A stretch of 64,000 bases of DNA from Chersky-840 sp050011815 (GTDB lineage: Bacteria > Actinomycetota > Acidimicrobiia > Acidimicrobiales > UBA8190). Positions 8,519 through 16,763 of this stretch are shown here, in pieces. Below the pieces are notes generated by a model, which worked only from the letters and a program-made list of their open reading frames with translations, was not told where the DNA came from and did no database searches. A program made the translations under genes and the position numbers. The stretch is from the NCBI GenBank assembly GCA_050011815.1, contig JBEKIJ010000018.1, positions 1-64,000 of the forward strand, read 5' to 3'. Each line of letters begins with the position of its first letter. Position 1 is the stretch's first letter.

Positions 8519-9393
8519 CCCACCGCACCTCGCCGCCCTCCCCCGCTCTCGAGGTCGTGGCCCGGTGGCCGGTCGGGCGCGCCGCCGTGGGCGTGGTGCG
8601 CTCCGGCTCCGGTCCGGCCGGCGTCGAGGTGACCGAGCAGACCGGCGACGCCGACGTGTCGTTCCCCTGGGCCTCGGTCACCAAACTGCTCGTGGCCATG
8701 GCCGTGCTCGTGGCCGGCGAGGAGGGCACCCTCGGGCTCGACGACCCGGCGGGACCGCCGGGGTCGACGGTTCGTCATCTCCTGGCCCACGCCTCGGGGC
8801 TCGGGCCCGACTCGGCGACGCCGCTCACCGCACCGGGGCGTCGACGCATCTACTCGAACATCGGCTACGAGCTGCTCGCCGAGTTCGTGTCGCAACGTTC
8901 GGGCATGCCCTTCTCCGACTACCTCCGCACCGGCGTGGTCCTCCCCCTGCAGATGACCGCCACCGTCCTCCCTCCCGGGGCGTCGCCGGCGTCGGGGGCG
9001 CGAGGACCCCTGCGCGACCTCCTGGCCCTGGCCGCCGAGCTCCTGGCGCCGCGCCTGGTGTCGCCCGCCACCCTGGCCGGCGCCACCTCGGTCGCCTTCG
9101 GGGGCCTGGCCGGCGTGCTCCCGGGCTTCGGACGGTTCGACCCCTGCGACTGGGGGCTCGGCTTCGAGGTCCGCGACGCCAAGGTCCCCCACTGGACCGG
9201 CACCCGCAACTCCCCCGCCACCTTCGGCCACTTCGGCCGGTCGGGCAGCTTCCTCTGGGTCGACCCCGTGGCCCACCTGGCGTGCGCGGGCCTCTGTGAC
9301 CGGGCCTTCGGCCCCTGGGCCATCGAGGCCTGGCCGGTCCTGGCCGACGCCGTCGTGGCCCGCTGGGGCGGGGCCGGGCCCGAGCGCGCCTAG
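8497..9393 (+). CDS. serine hydrolase of the beta-lactamase/penicillin-binding-like family
   Basis: About 298 residues. It carries the SxxK motif of class C beta-lactamases and related esterases (WASVTKLL, Ser60 and Lys63), the YxN motif (IYSNIGYE, Tyr119 and Asn121) and a C-terminal HFGRSGS in place of KTG. No signal peptide is visible, so an esterase or amidase role in the cytoplasm is more likely than antibiotic resistance. The start is uncertain: GTG 8497 overlaps the ligase gene by 22 bp, while GTG 8557 would give a shorter N-terminus. Either way it is probably cotranscribed with the ligase. Confidence 0.82.
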   Translation: MDRERHLTHRTSPPSPALEVVARWPVGRAAVGVVRSGSGPAGVEVTEQTGDADVSFPWASVTKLLVAMAVLVAGEEGTLGLDDPAGPPGSTVRHLLAHASGLGPDSATPLTAPGRRRIYSNIGYELLAEFVSQRSGMPFSDYLRTGVVLPLQMTATVLPPGASPASGARGPLRDLLALAAELLAPRLVSPATLAGATSVAFGGLAGVLPGFGRFDPCDWGLGFEVRDAKVPHWTGTRNSPATFGHFGRSGSFLWVDPVAHLACAGLCDRAFGPWAIEAWPVLADAVVARWGGAGPERA

Positions 9394-9396
9394 GCT
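9391..9396 (+). promoter_or_regulatory. -10 box before the nucleotidyltransferase gene
   Basis: TAGGCT ends 8 nt before the GTG at 9405 and overlaps the stop of the upstream gene. This suggests its own start site with a 5' leader of only one or two bases. No Shine-Dalgarno sequence is seen. Confidence 0.4.
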
Positions 9397-9404
9397 CCGC
9401 CACC

Positions 9405-10148
9405 GTGAAGGGCGTCATTCTGGCGGGCGGGAGCGGGACCAGGCTCCACCCCCTCACCCGCATCACCAACAAGCACCTCCTCCCCATCTACGACCGCCCC
9501 ATGATCAGCTACGCCATCGAGGCCCTCGTCCTGGCCGGGATCAACGAGATGATGGTCGTGACGGGAGGGACCCACGCCGGTGAGTTCCTCCGCCTCCTGG
9601 GCAACGGCCAGGAGCACGGCATCGACAGGCTCAGCTACGCCTATCAGGACCGCCCCGGGGGGATCGCCGAAGCCCTGGGCCTGGCCGAGCGGTTCGTGGG
9701 GGGCGACTCGGTGCTCGTCATGCTGGGGGACAACATCGTCGAGTCCACCTTCCGACCCACCGTGGAGCGCTTCGCCCAGCAGGGTGGGGGGGCCCGCATC
9801 GTCCTCACCGAGGCGGACGACCCGGCCCACCTCCGCCACCTGGGCGTCCCCGAGTTCGACCCCGAGCGCCGGATCACCCGCATCATCGAGAAGCCCGAGG
9901 ATCCGCCCAGCAACTACGCCGTCACCGGCATCTACTGCTACGACCCCTCGGTCTTCGAGGTCATCGGCACCCTCGAGCCCTCGGGTCGGGGCGAGCTCGA
10001 GATCACCGACGTGAACAACTACTTCGTCGATCAGCACACCATGGCCTACGACGTCCTCGAAGGCTTCTGGGGCGACGCCGGCGAGTCGATCGACGCCTAC
10101 TACGCCGTCAACGACTTCGTCCGGGCCAACGGCGCCAACAAGGGCTGA
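9405..10148 (+). CDS. sugar-1-phosphate nucleotidyltransferase (RmlA-like, short form)
   Basis: A 247-residue nucleotidyltransferase. The N-terminus carries the diagnostic GVILAGGSGTRLHPLT motif, followed by NKHLLPIYDRPMI, both closely like glucose-1-phosphate thymidylyltransferase. It also has VLVMLGDNI for the metal-binding Asp and RIIEKPEDPP. It is about 40 residues shorter than typical RmlA because the C-terminal helices are absent, as in a known short subgroup. It probably makes a dTDP- or UDP-hexose. It could supply dTDP-glucose for the rmlB/rmlD genes near 48 kb, but that link is inferred. It is convergent with ftsX. Confidence 0.85.
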   Translation: MKGVILAGGSGTRLHPLTRITNKHLLPIYDRPMISYAIEALVLAGINEMMVVTGGTHAGEFLRLLGNGQEHGIDRLSYAYQDRPGGIAEALGLAERFVGGDSVLVMLGDNIVESTFRPTVERFAQQGGGARIVLTEADDPAHLRHLGVPEFDPERRITRIIEKPEDPPSNYAVTGIYCYDPSVFEVIGTLEPSGRGELEITDVNNYFVDQHTMAYDVLEGFWGDAGESIDAYYAVNDFVRANGANKG

Positions 10149-10169
10149 TCACACCCCGGCCCGACCCCC

Positions 10170-10183
10170 AGGGGCGCGCCCCT
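10170..10183. terminator. GC palindrome between convergent genes
   Basis: A perfect 14-bp palindrome (AGGGGCGCGCCCCT) lies between the nucleotidyltransferase stop and the ftsX stop. It has no loop and no T-run, so its role as a two-way transcription end is only a guess from position. Confidence 0.2.
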
Positions 10184-11064
10184 CAGGCGTCGAGGAACCT
10201 CCGGATCCCGAGGTAGGAGCCGAAGGACCCGATGACCACACCGATCAGGATGACCACGAGGCTGGTCACGATCACCTCGCCGGTGGGCATCCGCATCTGG
10301 TACCAGATGTTCCCCGTCTGGGTGTTGGAGAAGCTGTCGAGCAGGAAGTGCAGCGAGAACACCGTGAGCGAGGCGAACAACGCCCCGAACAGTCCCTGGG
10401 CCACACCCTCGAACATGAACGGCACCCGGATGAACCAGTTGGTGGCGCCGACGAGCTTCATCACCGACACCTCTCGTCGCCGGGCGAAGATGGCCAGCCG
10501 GATGGTGTTGATGATGAGCACCGACGCCGACAACAGCAAGATGACCGCCAGCACGAAGAACACCAACTGCAAGATCCTGCTCACCGTCTGGATGTTGTGG
10601 ATGGTCTTGGTCGGCACCGCCACGCTCTTCACCCCCGGATACCGGCCGAACTGGCGGGCGATGGCCAGGGCTTCGTTGGGGTTGTCGAGCTGGATCCGCA
10701 GAGACGCCGGCATGGTGCCGACCGTCAGCACCTGGTACTCGGGCGGCGTGAGGAGGCGCTTGGCCTCGGCCAGGTCGTAGGCCTGGGACCGGTAGGTGGT
10801 GGACCGGACGAAGGGGAGCTGGTGCACCTGCTGCTGCACCGAGTCCCGCTGGGCCGTCGAGATGTTGGGCTTCAGCCACACGATGGCGTCGACGCCGTGC
10901 GCCCACTGGGTGGTGGCATGGGCCACCCCCTGGCGCAGGAGCAGCGACGCCCCCACGAGCGACAACGACACCCCCACGGTGAGCACCGCGGCGATGGTCA
11001 TCAACCGGTTGCGCCACAGGTTCGAGGCCGTCTCGCGCGCCACGTAGTCCAAAGAGACCGGCAT
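10183..11064 (-). CDS. ftsX: cell-division ABC transporter permease subunit FtsX
   Basis: A 293-residue FtsX. An N-terminal transmembrane helix (about 22-42) leads to an extracytoplasmic loop of roughly 120 residues, followed by three more helices near the C-terminus, including LQLVFFVLAVILLLSASVLI. ARRREVSVMKLVGATNWFIR is the conserved cytoplasmic signature of the family. With FtsE it forms the complex that activates peptidoglycan hydrolases at the division site. The start MPVSLDYVARETASNLWR was chosen over an upstream codon because it begins one base after the ftsE stop. Cotranscribed with ftsE. Confidence 0.96.
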   Translation of the reverse strand: MPVSLDYVARETASNLWRNRLMTIAAVLTVGVSLSLVGASLLLRQGVAHATTQWAHGVDAIVWLKPNISTAQRDSVQQQVHQLPFVRSTTYRSQAYDLAEAKRLLTPPEYQVLTVGTMPASLRIQLDNPNEALAIARQFGRYPGVKSVAVPTKTIHNIQTVSRILQLVFFVLAVILLLSASVLIINTIRLAIFARRREVSVMKLVGATNWFIRVPFMFEGVAQGLFGALFASLTVFSLHFLLDSFSNTQTGNIWYQMRMPTGEVIVTSLVVILIGVVIGSFGSYLGIRRFLDA

Positions 11065-11065
11065 G

Positions 11066-11779
11066 TCAGTGCGCCCCGCCCCGCGACAACCCGTCGGGCT
11101 CCATGCCGTAGACACCCCGGGCCTGGTCGCGCACGAGCGTCCCGTGATCGAGCTCGATGACCCGCCGTCGCATCTGGTCGACGATGCCGGCGTCGTGGGT
11201 GGCCACCACCACGGTGGTGCCGGTGCGGTTGATCCTGTCGAGCAACCGCATGATCCCCTGGCTGGTGGCGGGGTCGAGGTTCCCGGTGGGCTCGTCGGCC
11301 AGCACCACCAGAGGCCGGTTCACGAAGGCCCGGGCCACCGCCACCCGCTGCTGCTCACCGCCCGAGAGCTCGCCGGGCAGGCTCTCGTGCTTCTTCGACA
11401 GTCCCACCAGGTCGAGCACCTGGGGGACCTGCAGGGCGATCACGTGCTTGGGTCGCCCGATCACCTCGAGCGCGAAGGCCACGTTCTCGAACACCGTCTT
11501 GTTGGGAAGCAGCCGGAAGTCCTGGAAGACGCACCCGATGTTGCGCCGGAGATAGGGGATCCGCCACTGGCTGAGGTGGCAGATGTCGCGGCCCGCCACC
11601 CAGATGCGCCCGTCCCCGGGGTCCTCCTCGCGCAGCAGCAACCGGATGAAGGTCGTCTTGCCCGAGCCCGACGGGCCCACCAGGAAGACGAACTCGCCCT
11701 TGTCGATGTCGATCGACACGTCGCGCAGCGCGATGGAGCCGCTCTTGTAGGTTTTGGTGACGTTCTCGAATCGGATCAT
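11066..11779 (-). CDS. ftsE: cell-division ABC transporter ATP-binding protein FtsE
   Basis: A 237-residue ABC ATPase. Walker A is GPSGSGKT at 35-42; the Q-loop is in VFQDFRLLPNKTV, which is typical of FtsE; the signature is LSGGEQQR; Walker B is VVLADEPTGNLDP; and the switch His is in ATHDAGIVD. It powers the FtsEX complex at the inner face of the membrane. ATG 11779 gives MIRFENVTKTY, the usual FtsE start. The prfB gene ends 116 bp upstream on the same strand, and ftsX follows after one base, so ftsEX may share the secA-prfB transcript or have its own promoter in the gap. Confidence 0.97.
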   Translation of the reverse strand: MIRFENVTKTYKSGSIALRDVSIDIDKGEFVFLVGPSGSGKTTFIRLLLREEDPGDGRIWVAGRDICHLSQWRIPYLRRNIGCVFQDFRLLPNKTVFENVAFALEVIGRPKHVIALQVPQVLDLVGLSKKHESLPGELSGGEQQRVAVARAFVNRPLVVLADEPTGNLDPATSQGIMRLLDRINRTGTTVVVATHDAGIVDQMRRRVIELDHGTLVRDQARGVYGMEPDGLSRGGAH

Positions 11780-11895
11780 CGAGCAAGTCCTCGGCGGCAT
11801 GCCCCAACCGCCATCGGCCGTTGTGGCACATGAGGGCAACGTGACCTTACCAGCCTCGCTCCACCCCACACATGACGGGCCACCACCTGCGGTCC

Positions 11896-13035
11896 TCAGC
11901 CGCCCACAGGACGGCGGCGGCGGAGCTCGGCTTCGATGAAGGCGTCGATGTCGCCGTCGAGCACGGCTTCGACGTTGCCGGTCTCGTACCCGGTGCGGTG
12001 GTCCTTCACCATCTGGTACGGCGCCATCACGTAGGACCGGCTCTGGCTCCCCCAGGCGTTGTCGGCCTTGGGGCCCGACAGCTCGTCGAGCTCGGCCCGG
12101 CGCTCGGCCCGTTGCAACTCGACGAGCTTGGCGGCGAGGATCTGCATGGCCCGGGCCTTGTTCTGGTGCTGGGACCGCTCGTTCTGGCACGACACCACGA
12201 TCCCGGTGGGCAGGTGGGTGAGCCGCACCGCCGAGTCGGTCTTGTTGACGTGCTGGCCCCCCGCCCCCGACGACCGGTAGGTGTCGACGCGCAGGTCCTT
12301 GTCGTCGATGTCGATCTCGGAGCTGGCGTCCTCGAGGAACGGGATCACGTCCACCGTGGCGAAGCTGGTCTGGCGGCGGTGCTGGGAGTCGAACGGTGAC
12401 ATCCGCACCAGCCGGTGCACGCCCCGCTCCGCCGACAGCAACCCGTAGGCGAACCGGCCCTTGACGATGAACGTCGCCGACAACAGCCCGGCCTCTTGGC
12501 CCTCGGTGGCCTCGTCGACCTCGAAGGCGAACCCCCGCCGCTCGGCCCACCGGAGGTACATCCGCAGCAGCATCTCGCACCAGTCCTGGGCGTCGGTCCC
12601 GCCCGCGCCGGCGTGCACCTCCCCGATGGCGTCGCGCTCGTCGTACTCACCGGAGAACAGCGACCGCAGCTCCAGGTCCGACAGCCTCCTGGTGAGGTCG
12701 TCGACGGCCTCGGTGAGCTCGGTCCCGAAGGAGTCGTCGGACTCCTCGAGCATGAGGTCGTGGAGGACCTCGGTGTCGGACAACTTGGCGTCGAGCTCCT
12801 CGAGCATGGTGATGTCCGCGTTGACCGAGCTGAACTCGGAGGTGACCCGCCGGGCCTGGTCGGGGTCGTCCCACAGGTCCGGCCGCGACACCTCGGTCTC
12901 GAGCTCGGCCCGTCGGGCCCGCAACTGCTCCTCCCCCAGGTAGCCCTGCGCCTCTTCCAGGCGTTTGCGCAGCGCCGCCAGCTCGCCCCGGAGGTCTCGC
13001 TGTTCGCCGGCGCCCGACGGCTCAGGCCGCGCCAT
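11896..13035 (-). CDS. prfB: peptide chain release factor 2
   Basis: A 379-residue class-I release factor. The stop-codon recognition motif is SPF (residues 213-215), which marks RF2 (UGA/UAA), and the catalytic GGQ motif is at 259-261 (SSGAGGQHVNKTDSA). The frame is continuous from the ATG, so the programmed +1 frameshift used for autoregulation in many bacteria is absent. Translation starts inside the end of secA (14-bp overlap), which implies coupling. The order secA-prfB-ftsE-ftsX is widely conserved in Gram-positive bacteria. Confidence 0.97.
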   Translation of the reverse strand: MARPEPSGAGEQRDLRGELAALRKRLEEAQGYLGEEQLRARRAELETEVSRPDLWDDPDQARRVTSEFSSVNADITMLEELDAKLSDTEVLHDLMLEESDDSFGTELTEAVDDLTRRLSDLELRSLFSGEYDERDAIGEVHAGAGGTDAQDWCEMLLRMYLRWAERRGFAFEVDEATEGQEAGLLSATFIVKGRFAYGLLSAERGVHRLVRMSPFDSQHRRQTSFATVDVIPFLEDASSEIDIDDKDLRVDTYRSSGAGGQHVNKTDSAVRLTHLPTGIVVSCQNERSQHQNKARAMQILAAKLVELQRAERRAELDELSGPKADNAWGSQSRSYVMAPYQMVKDHRTGYETGNVEAVLDGDIDAFIEAELRRRRPVGG

Positions 13036-15814
13036 GGCAGAGCTTGAACTTCTTGCCGCTCCCGCACCAGCACGGCTCGTTGCGCCCCAGCTTCTCGCTG
13101 GGCGCTTTCACGATGGGGGCCTGGGTCTCGTCGTCGGCCTGATGGCGCGGCGACACCTGGCCCCCGGGGGCGAGCATCCCTCCCCCGTCGAGCCCGGCGG
13201 GCACGCCCTCGCCCGCCGCGGCCACGTCGGGCGGGGGGATGGAGGACCGCATGGCCTCGAGGAGGCTCGCCCCCTGGACGGGGTCGTCGGCGGCCTGGTA
13301 GCTGGCCTGGGTGAGGTCGGGCTCGGCGGCGGGCTCGGCCACCACCTGCACGTGCATCACGTACCGGAGGTAGTCGTCGTCGATGGCGTCCATCATCTGG
13401 CCGAAGATCGAGAACCCCTCGCGCTGCCAGGCCACCAGCGGGTCCTGCTGGCCCATGGCCCGCAGGTTGATCCCCTCGCGCAGGTAGTCCATCTCGGCCA
13501 GGTGGTCGCGCCACCGCTGGTCGATGATCTGCAGCATGACCTCACGCTCGACGCCCCGGGCCTCGTCCTCGCCCCCCGGGAACACGGCGTCGCGCTCGTG
13601 ATAGGCGTCGAGGGCCTCGGCCAGGAGGCTCTCGGCGATCTGCGACGCCGTGGTGGCCTCGGTCAGGTCCTCGACGGTGAACCCCGTCGGGTAGTACTGC
13701 GTCACCTCGGCCAGGAGCCGCTCGAACTCCCACGCTTCGGGGAAGTCCCCCGGGCACGCCGAGCGCACCAGCTCGTCGATGGTCTCCTCGAGCAGCTCCT
13801 CGGTGTGCTCCCGGAGGTCCTCGCCGTCGATGATCTGCAGCCGGCGGGCGTAGATGACCTTGCGCTGCTCGTTGAGGACCTCGTCGTACTTGAGGACGTC
13901 CTTGCGGATCTCGGCGTTGCGACCCTCCACGGTGTGCTGGGCCCGCTCGATGGCCTTGGTGACCATCTTGGCCTCGATGGGCACGTCGTCGGGGAGGGTC
14001 CGGCCCATGACCCACTGCATGGCGCCGGTGGCGAAGAGGCGCATGAGCTCGTCTTCGAGCGAGAGGAAGAACCGGCTCTCGCCGGGGTCGCCCTGGCGGC
14101 CCGACCGTCCCCGGAGCTGGTTGTCGATGCGCCGGGACTCGTGGCGCTCGCTCCCGAGGACGTAGACCCCGCCCAGCTCGCGGATCTGGTCACCCTCCTC
14201 CCCGCACTCCTTCTCGAACTTGGCCAGGAGCTTCTCGTACTCCGCCGCCCCCGCCTCCTCGTCGAGGTCGAGGCCCTGGCCGATGGCCTCGTGGCGGGCC
14301 AGTCCCTCGGGGTTGCCCCCGAGCAGGATGTCGACGCCCCGGCCGGCCATGTTGGTGGCCACCGTCACGGCGTGGAGGCGACCGGCCTGGATCACGATCT
14401 CGGCTTCCCGGGTGTGCTGCTTGGCGTTGAGGACCTCGTGGGGGATGCCCCGGCGCTCGAGCAGCTGCGACAGCTGCTCGGACTTGGCCACCGAGGCCGT
14501 GCCCACCAGGACGGGCTGGCCCGTCTCGTAGCGTTCGACGATGTCGTCGACCACCGCTGCGAACTTGGCGTCCTCGGACTTGTAGATGAGGTCGGGCTGG
14601 TCCTCGCGGACCATGGGCACGTTGGTGGGGATGGGCACCACCGGGATCCCGTAGGTGGTGGCGAACTCGGCCGCCTCGGTCTCCGCCGTCCCGGTCATGC
14701 CCGACAACTTCTCGTAGAGCCGGAAGTAGTTCTGGAGGGTGACCGTGGCCCAGGTGTGGTTCTCCTCTTTGATCCGGACCCGCTCCTTGGCCTCCACCGC
14801 CTGGTGCAGCCCGTCGGACCACCGCCGCCCCTCGAGGGTGCGGCCCGTGAACTCGTCGACGATCTTCACCTCGCCCCCCGAGACCAGGTAGTCCTTGTCC
14901 CGCTCGTAGAGCTCCTTGGCCCGCAGGGCCTGGGTGAGGTGGTGCACGTAGTTGACCGACACCAGGTCGTACATGTTGTCCACGCCGACCTGGCTCTCGA
15001 CCTTGGCGATGCCCGCCTCGGTCGGGTAGGCGATGCGCTTCTCCTCGTCGACCTCGTAGTCCTCGTCGCGTTTCAGGGTGCGGGCCAAGCCGGCGAATTG
15101 GTAATAGAGCTTGGCGGACTCCGAGGCGGGCCCCGAGATGATGAGCGGGGTCCGGGCTTCGTCGATGAGGATGGAGTCGACCTCGTCGACGATGGCGTAG
15201 ACATGGCCCCGCTGCACCATGTGCTCGCGCGACCGGGCCATGTTGTCGCGCAGGTAGTCGAACCCGAACTCGGTGTTGGTGCCGTAGGTCACGTCACAGG
15301 CGTAGGCCTCGCGCTTGTCGGTGAAGTCGGGGAGCTCGGGGCTGACCCGGCCCACGGTGAGCCCGAGGAACCGGTGCACCTGGCCCATCCACTCGGCGTC
15401 TCGGCGGGCCAGGTAGTCGTTGACGGTGATGACGTGCATGCCCCGCCCCGACAAGGCGTTGAGGTACACCGGCAGGGTCGAGACGAGGGTCTTTCCCTCA
15501 CCGGTCTTCATCTCGGCGATCCACCCGAAGTGCAACGCCATGCCCCCCATGAGCTGCACGTCGAAGTGGCGCTGGCCGAGCACTCTCCAGGCTGCTTCGC
15601 GCACCGTGGCGAAGGCGTCGACCAGGAGGTCGTCGAGGGTCTCCCCGTTGTCGTAGCGCTCTTTGAACAGGACGGTCCGATGGGCGAGCTCGTCGTCGGA
15701 CAGGCCTTCCATCTCGGGCTCGAGCTCGTTCACGAGCGGAACGAGCTCGGCCAGTCGGCGGACCTTCTTTCCCTCGCCGGCCCGCAGGACGCGCGTGAAG
15801 ACACTGGGTGACAT
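13022..15814 (-). CDS. secA: preprotein translocase ATPase SecA
   Basis: A 930-residue SecA. Walker A is MKTGEGKT at 102-109, and the DEAD-like box is VDEVDSILIDEARTP (about 209-223). The preprotein cross-linking domain, helical scaffold and second nucleotide fold follow (LRGRSGRQGDPGESRFFLSL). The C-terminal zinc motif is CWCGSGKKFKLCHG, with Cys915, Cys917, Cys926 and His927. It drives Sec-dependent export at the cytoplasmic membrane. The zinc tail marks this as the housekeeping SecA1 form rather than the accessory SecA2. The start lies 9 nt after TAGACT, giving a nearly leaderless message. The prfB gene overlaps its end. Confidence 0.98.
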   Translation of the reverse strand: MSPSVFTRVLRAGEGKKVRRLAELVPLVNELEPEMEGLSDDELAHRTVLFKERYDNGETLDDLLVDAFATVREAAWRVLGQRHFDVQLMGGMALHFGWIAEMKTGEGKTLVSTLPVYLNALSGRGMHVITVNDYLARRDAEWMGQVHRFLGLTVGRVSPELPDFTDKREAYACDVTYGTNTEFGFDYLRDNMARSREHMVQRGHVYAIVDEVDSILIDEARTPLIISGPASESAKLYYQFAGLARTLKRDEDYEVDEEKRIAYPTEAGIAKVESQVGVDNMYDLVSVNYVHHLTQALRAKELYERDKDYLVSGGEVKIVDEFTGRTLEGRRWSDGLHQAVEAKERVRIKEENHTWATVTLQNYFRLYEKLSGMTGTAETEAAEFATTYGIPVVPIPTNVPMVREDQPDLIYKSEDAKFAAVVDDIVERYETGQPVLVGTASVAKSEQLSQLLERRGIPHEVLNAKQHTREAEIVIQAGRLHAVTVATNMAGRGVDILLGGNPEGLARHEAIGQGLDLDEEAGAAEYEKLLAKFEKECGEEGDQIRELGGVYVLGSERHESRRIDNQLRGRSGRQGDPGESRFFLSLEDELMRLFATGAMQWVMGRTLPDDVPIEAKMVTKAIERAQHTVEGRNAEIRKDVLKYDEVLNEQRKVIYARRLQIIDGEDLREHTEELLEETIDELVRSACPGDFPEAWEFERLLAEVTQYYPTGFTVEDLTEATTASQIAESLLAEALDAYHERDAVFPGGEDEARGVEREVMLQIIDQRWRDHLAEMDYLREGINLRAMGQQDPLVAWQREGFSIFGQMMDAIDDDYLRYVMHVQVVAEPAAEPDLTQASYQAADDPVQGASLLEAMRSSIPPPDVAAAGEGVPAGLDGGGMLAPGGQVSPRHQADDETQAPIVKAPSEKLGRNEPCWCGSGKKFKLCHGAA

Positions 15815-15823
15815 GACGCCGGG

Positions 15824-15829
15824 AGTCTA
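15824..15829 (-). promoter_or_regulatory. -10 box of secA
   Basis: TAGACT on the minus strand, 9 nt before the secA ATG. The implied leader is about two bases, with no ribosome-binding site. The 136-bp gap to hpf otherwise holds only GC-rich sequence. Confidence 0.4.
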
Positions 15830-15950
15830 CCGCCGGGCCATACCCGCTCAGCGGCCACCGCCCGGTCCGGCGCCGCGCCACGCCGCCCCTACGGAGACTG
15901 CGCCGAGCCGCGCCGGTGCCCCGGGGTCGCCGCCCGGCGCGCCGCCGGCC

Positions 15951-16283
15951 CTAGGAGACGGCGTGGGATCGGCGGGGGTGGGAGCGGCCCACCAACTTTC
16001 CTTTCAACCGTTCCACCTGGTGCTCGAGCTTGTCGACGACCCTGTCCACGGCGACGGGCACGTCGTGCGCGGCCGCCTTGGCCCGCAGGGTGTGGCCGTG
16101 CCCGGTGATGGTGACCTCACACACCTTGCGGCCCGAGCCCGGGGCGTCCCGGTCCTCCGACAGCCGCACTTCGGCCCGCTCGAGCACGGGGGTCAACCTC
16201 CCGAGCTTGGCCACCTTGGCCCGTGCCAGCTCCCGAATCTCCTCGGGGGCGGTCTGCTTGCGTCCCTGAACAGCGACGTCCAC
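15951..16283 (-). CDS. hpf: ribosome hibernation-promoting factor, short form
   Basis: A 110-residue protein of the HPF/YfiA/RaiA family: VDVAVQGRKQTAPEEIRELA, then KVAKLGRLTPVLERAEVRLSE, the conserved cationic loop, and a C-terminal VDKLEHQVERLKGKL helix. It binds the small ribosomal subunit when growth slows. It lacks the C-terminal dimerisation domain of long HPF, which is unusual for an actinobacterium because long forms are common there. The start at GTG 16283 is set by a very strong ribosome-binding site (AAGGAGGTG) 6-7 nt upstream; a longer reading frame upstream is not conserved. Its place upstream of secA matches many Gram-positive genomes. Confidence 0.85.
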   Translation of the reverse strand: MDVAVQGRKQTAPEEIRELARAKVAKLGRLTPVLERAEVRLSEDRDAPGSGRKVCEVTITGHGHTLRAKAAAHDVPVAVDRVVDKLEHQVERLKGKLVGRSHPRRSHAVS

Positions 16284-16763
16284 CGCTGCACCTCCTTCAA
16301 GCCGTGGATGGGGTGCGAGATGCTCCCTTCCGTTCCGGCTGACATGTTCGATGCATGTGGATCGCGTCCGGCTGACCTGGTCTTTGTCCCCACACTCGCC
16401 TGCAGAGGAGTTGGCGGCCCGGTTGCCGGCGACAGCGCGGTGAACCCGCACCGCCCGACGACACCCACGACGGCTGCTTCTCTCCTTCTCCGTCGAGCAC
16501 CGTGAGTCGGTACTCCGACGGGCAGGGCTTACCTCTAAGTCGCACCATGCTCAGCAACCATGAGTTGCCTTACGTGGGTCGTTTCGCCTGCGACTGGCTT
16601 CGACTTGCAACCACAGACCCGGACACGATCCACAATGACAGCGTACGCCTCGACGCCCCCATTGTCTCGGGCGCGATCTCCACCCTGGCGGCGTGGGCTA
16701 TCCGTTGTGCGATCCGGTGCGATCGGCTGGGGACCAGGTGGAATTCGCCACCAGGTGCCGGTG
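16284..16763. other. 480-bp gap between hpf and ahcY, no gene recognised
   Basis: No convincing coding frame, tRNA or known riboswitch was seen. Part of it must hold the hpf promoter. It contains two direct copies of TCCGGCTGAC (16334-16343 and 16367-16376), 33 bp apart, with an ACATG/CATGT inverted repeat between them (16342-16358). At the ahcY end a 13-bp near-tandem repeat (CAGGTGCCGGTGT, then CAGGTGCCGGTCT) spans the ahcY stop codon. Confidence 0.4.

Noticed and set aside
8497..9393. Antibiotic-resistance beta-lactamase
   Set aside because: SxxK and YxN are present, but there is no signal peptide and KTG is replaced by HFGRSG; an esterase-like enzyme is more likely.
11896..13035. Programmed frameshift in prfB
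   Set aside because: The reading frame is continuous from ATG through GGQ; no in-frame early TGA exists.
12965..15811. A 948-codon open frame opposite secA
   Set aside because: Antisense shadow caused by high GC at third codon positions; secA on the other strand has all family motifs.
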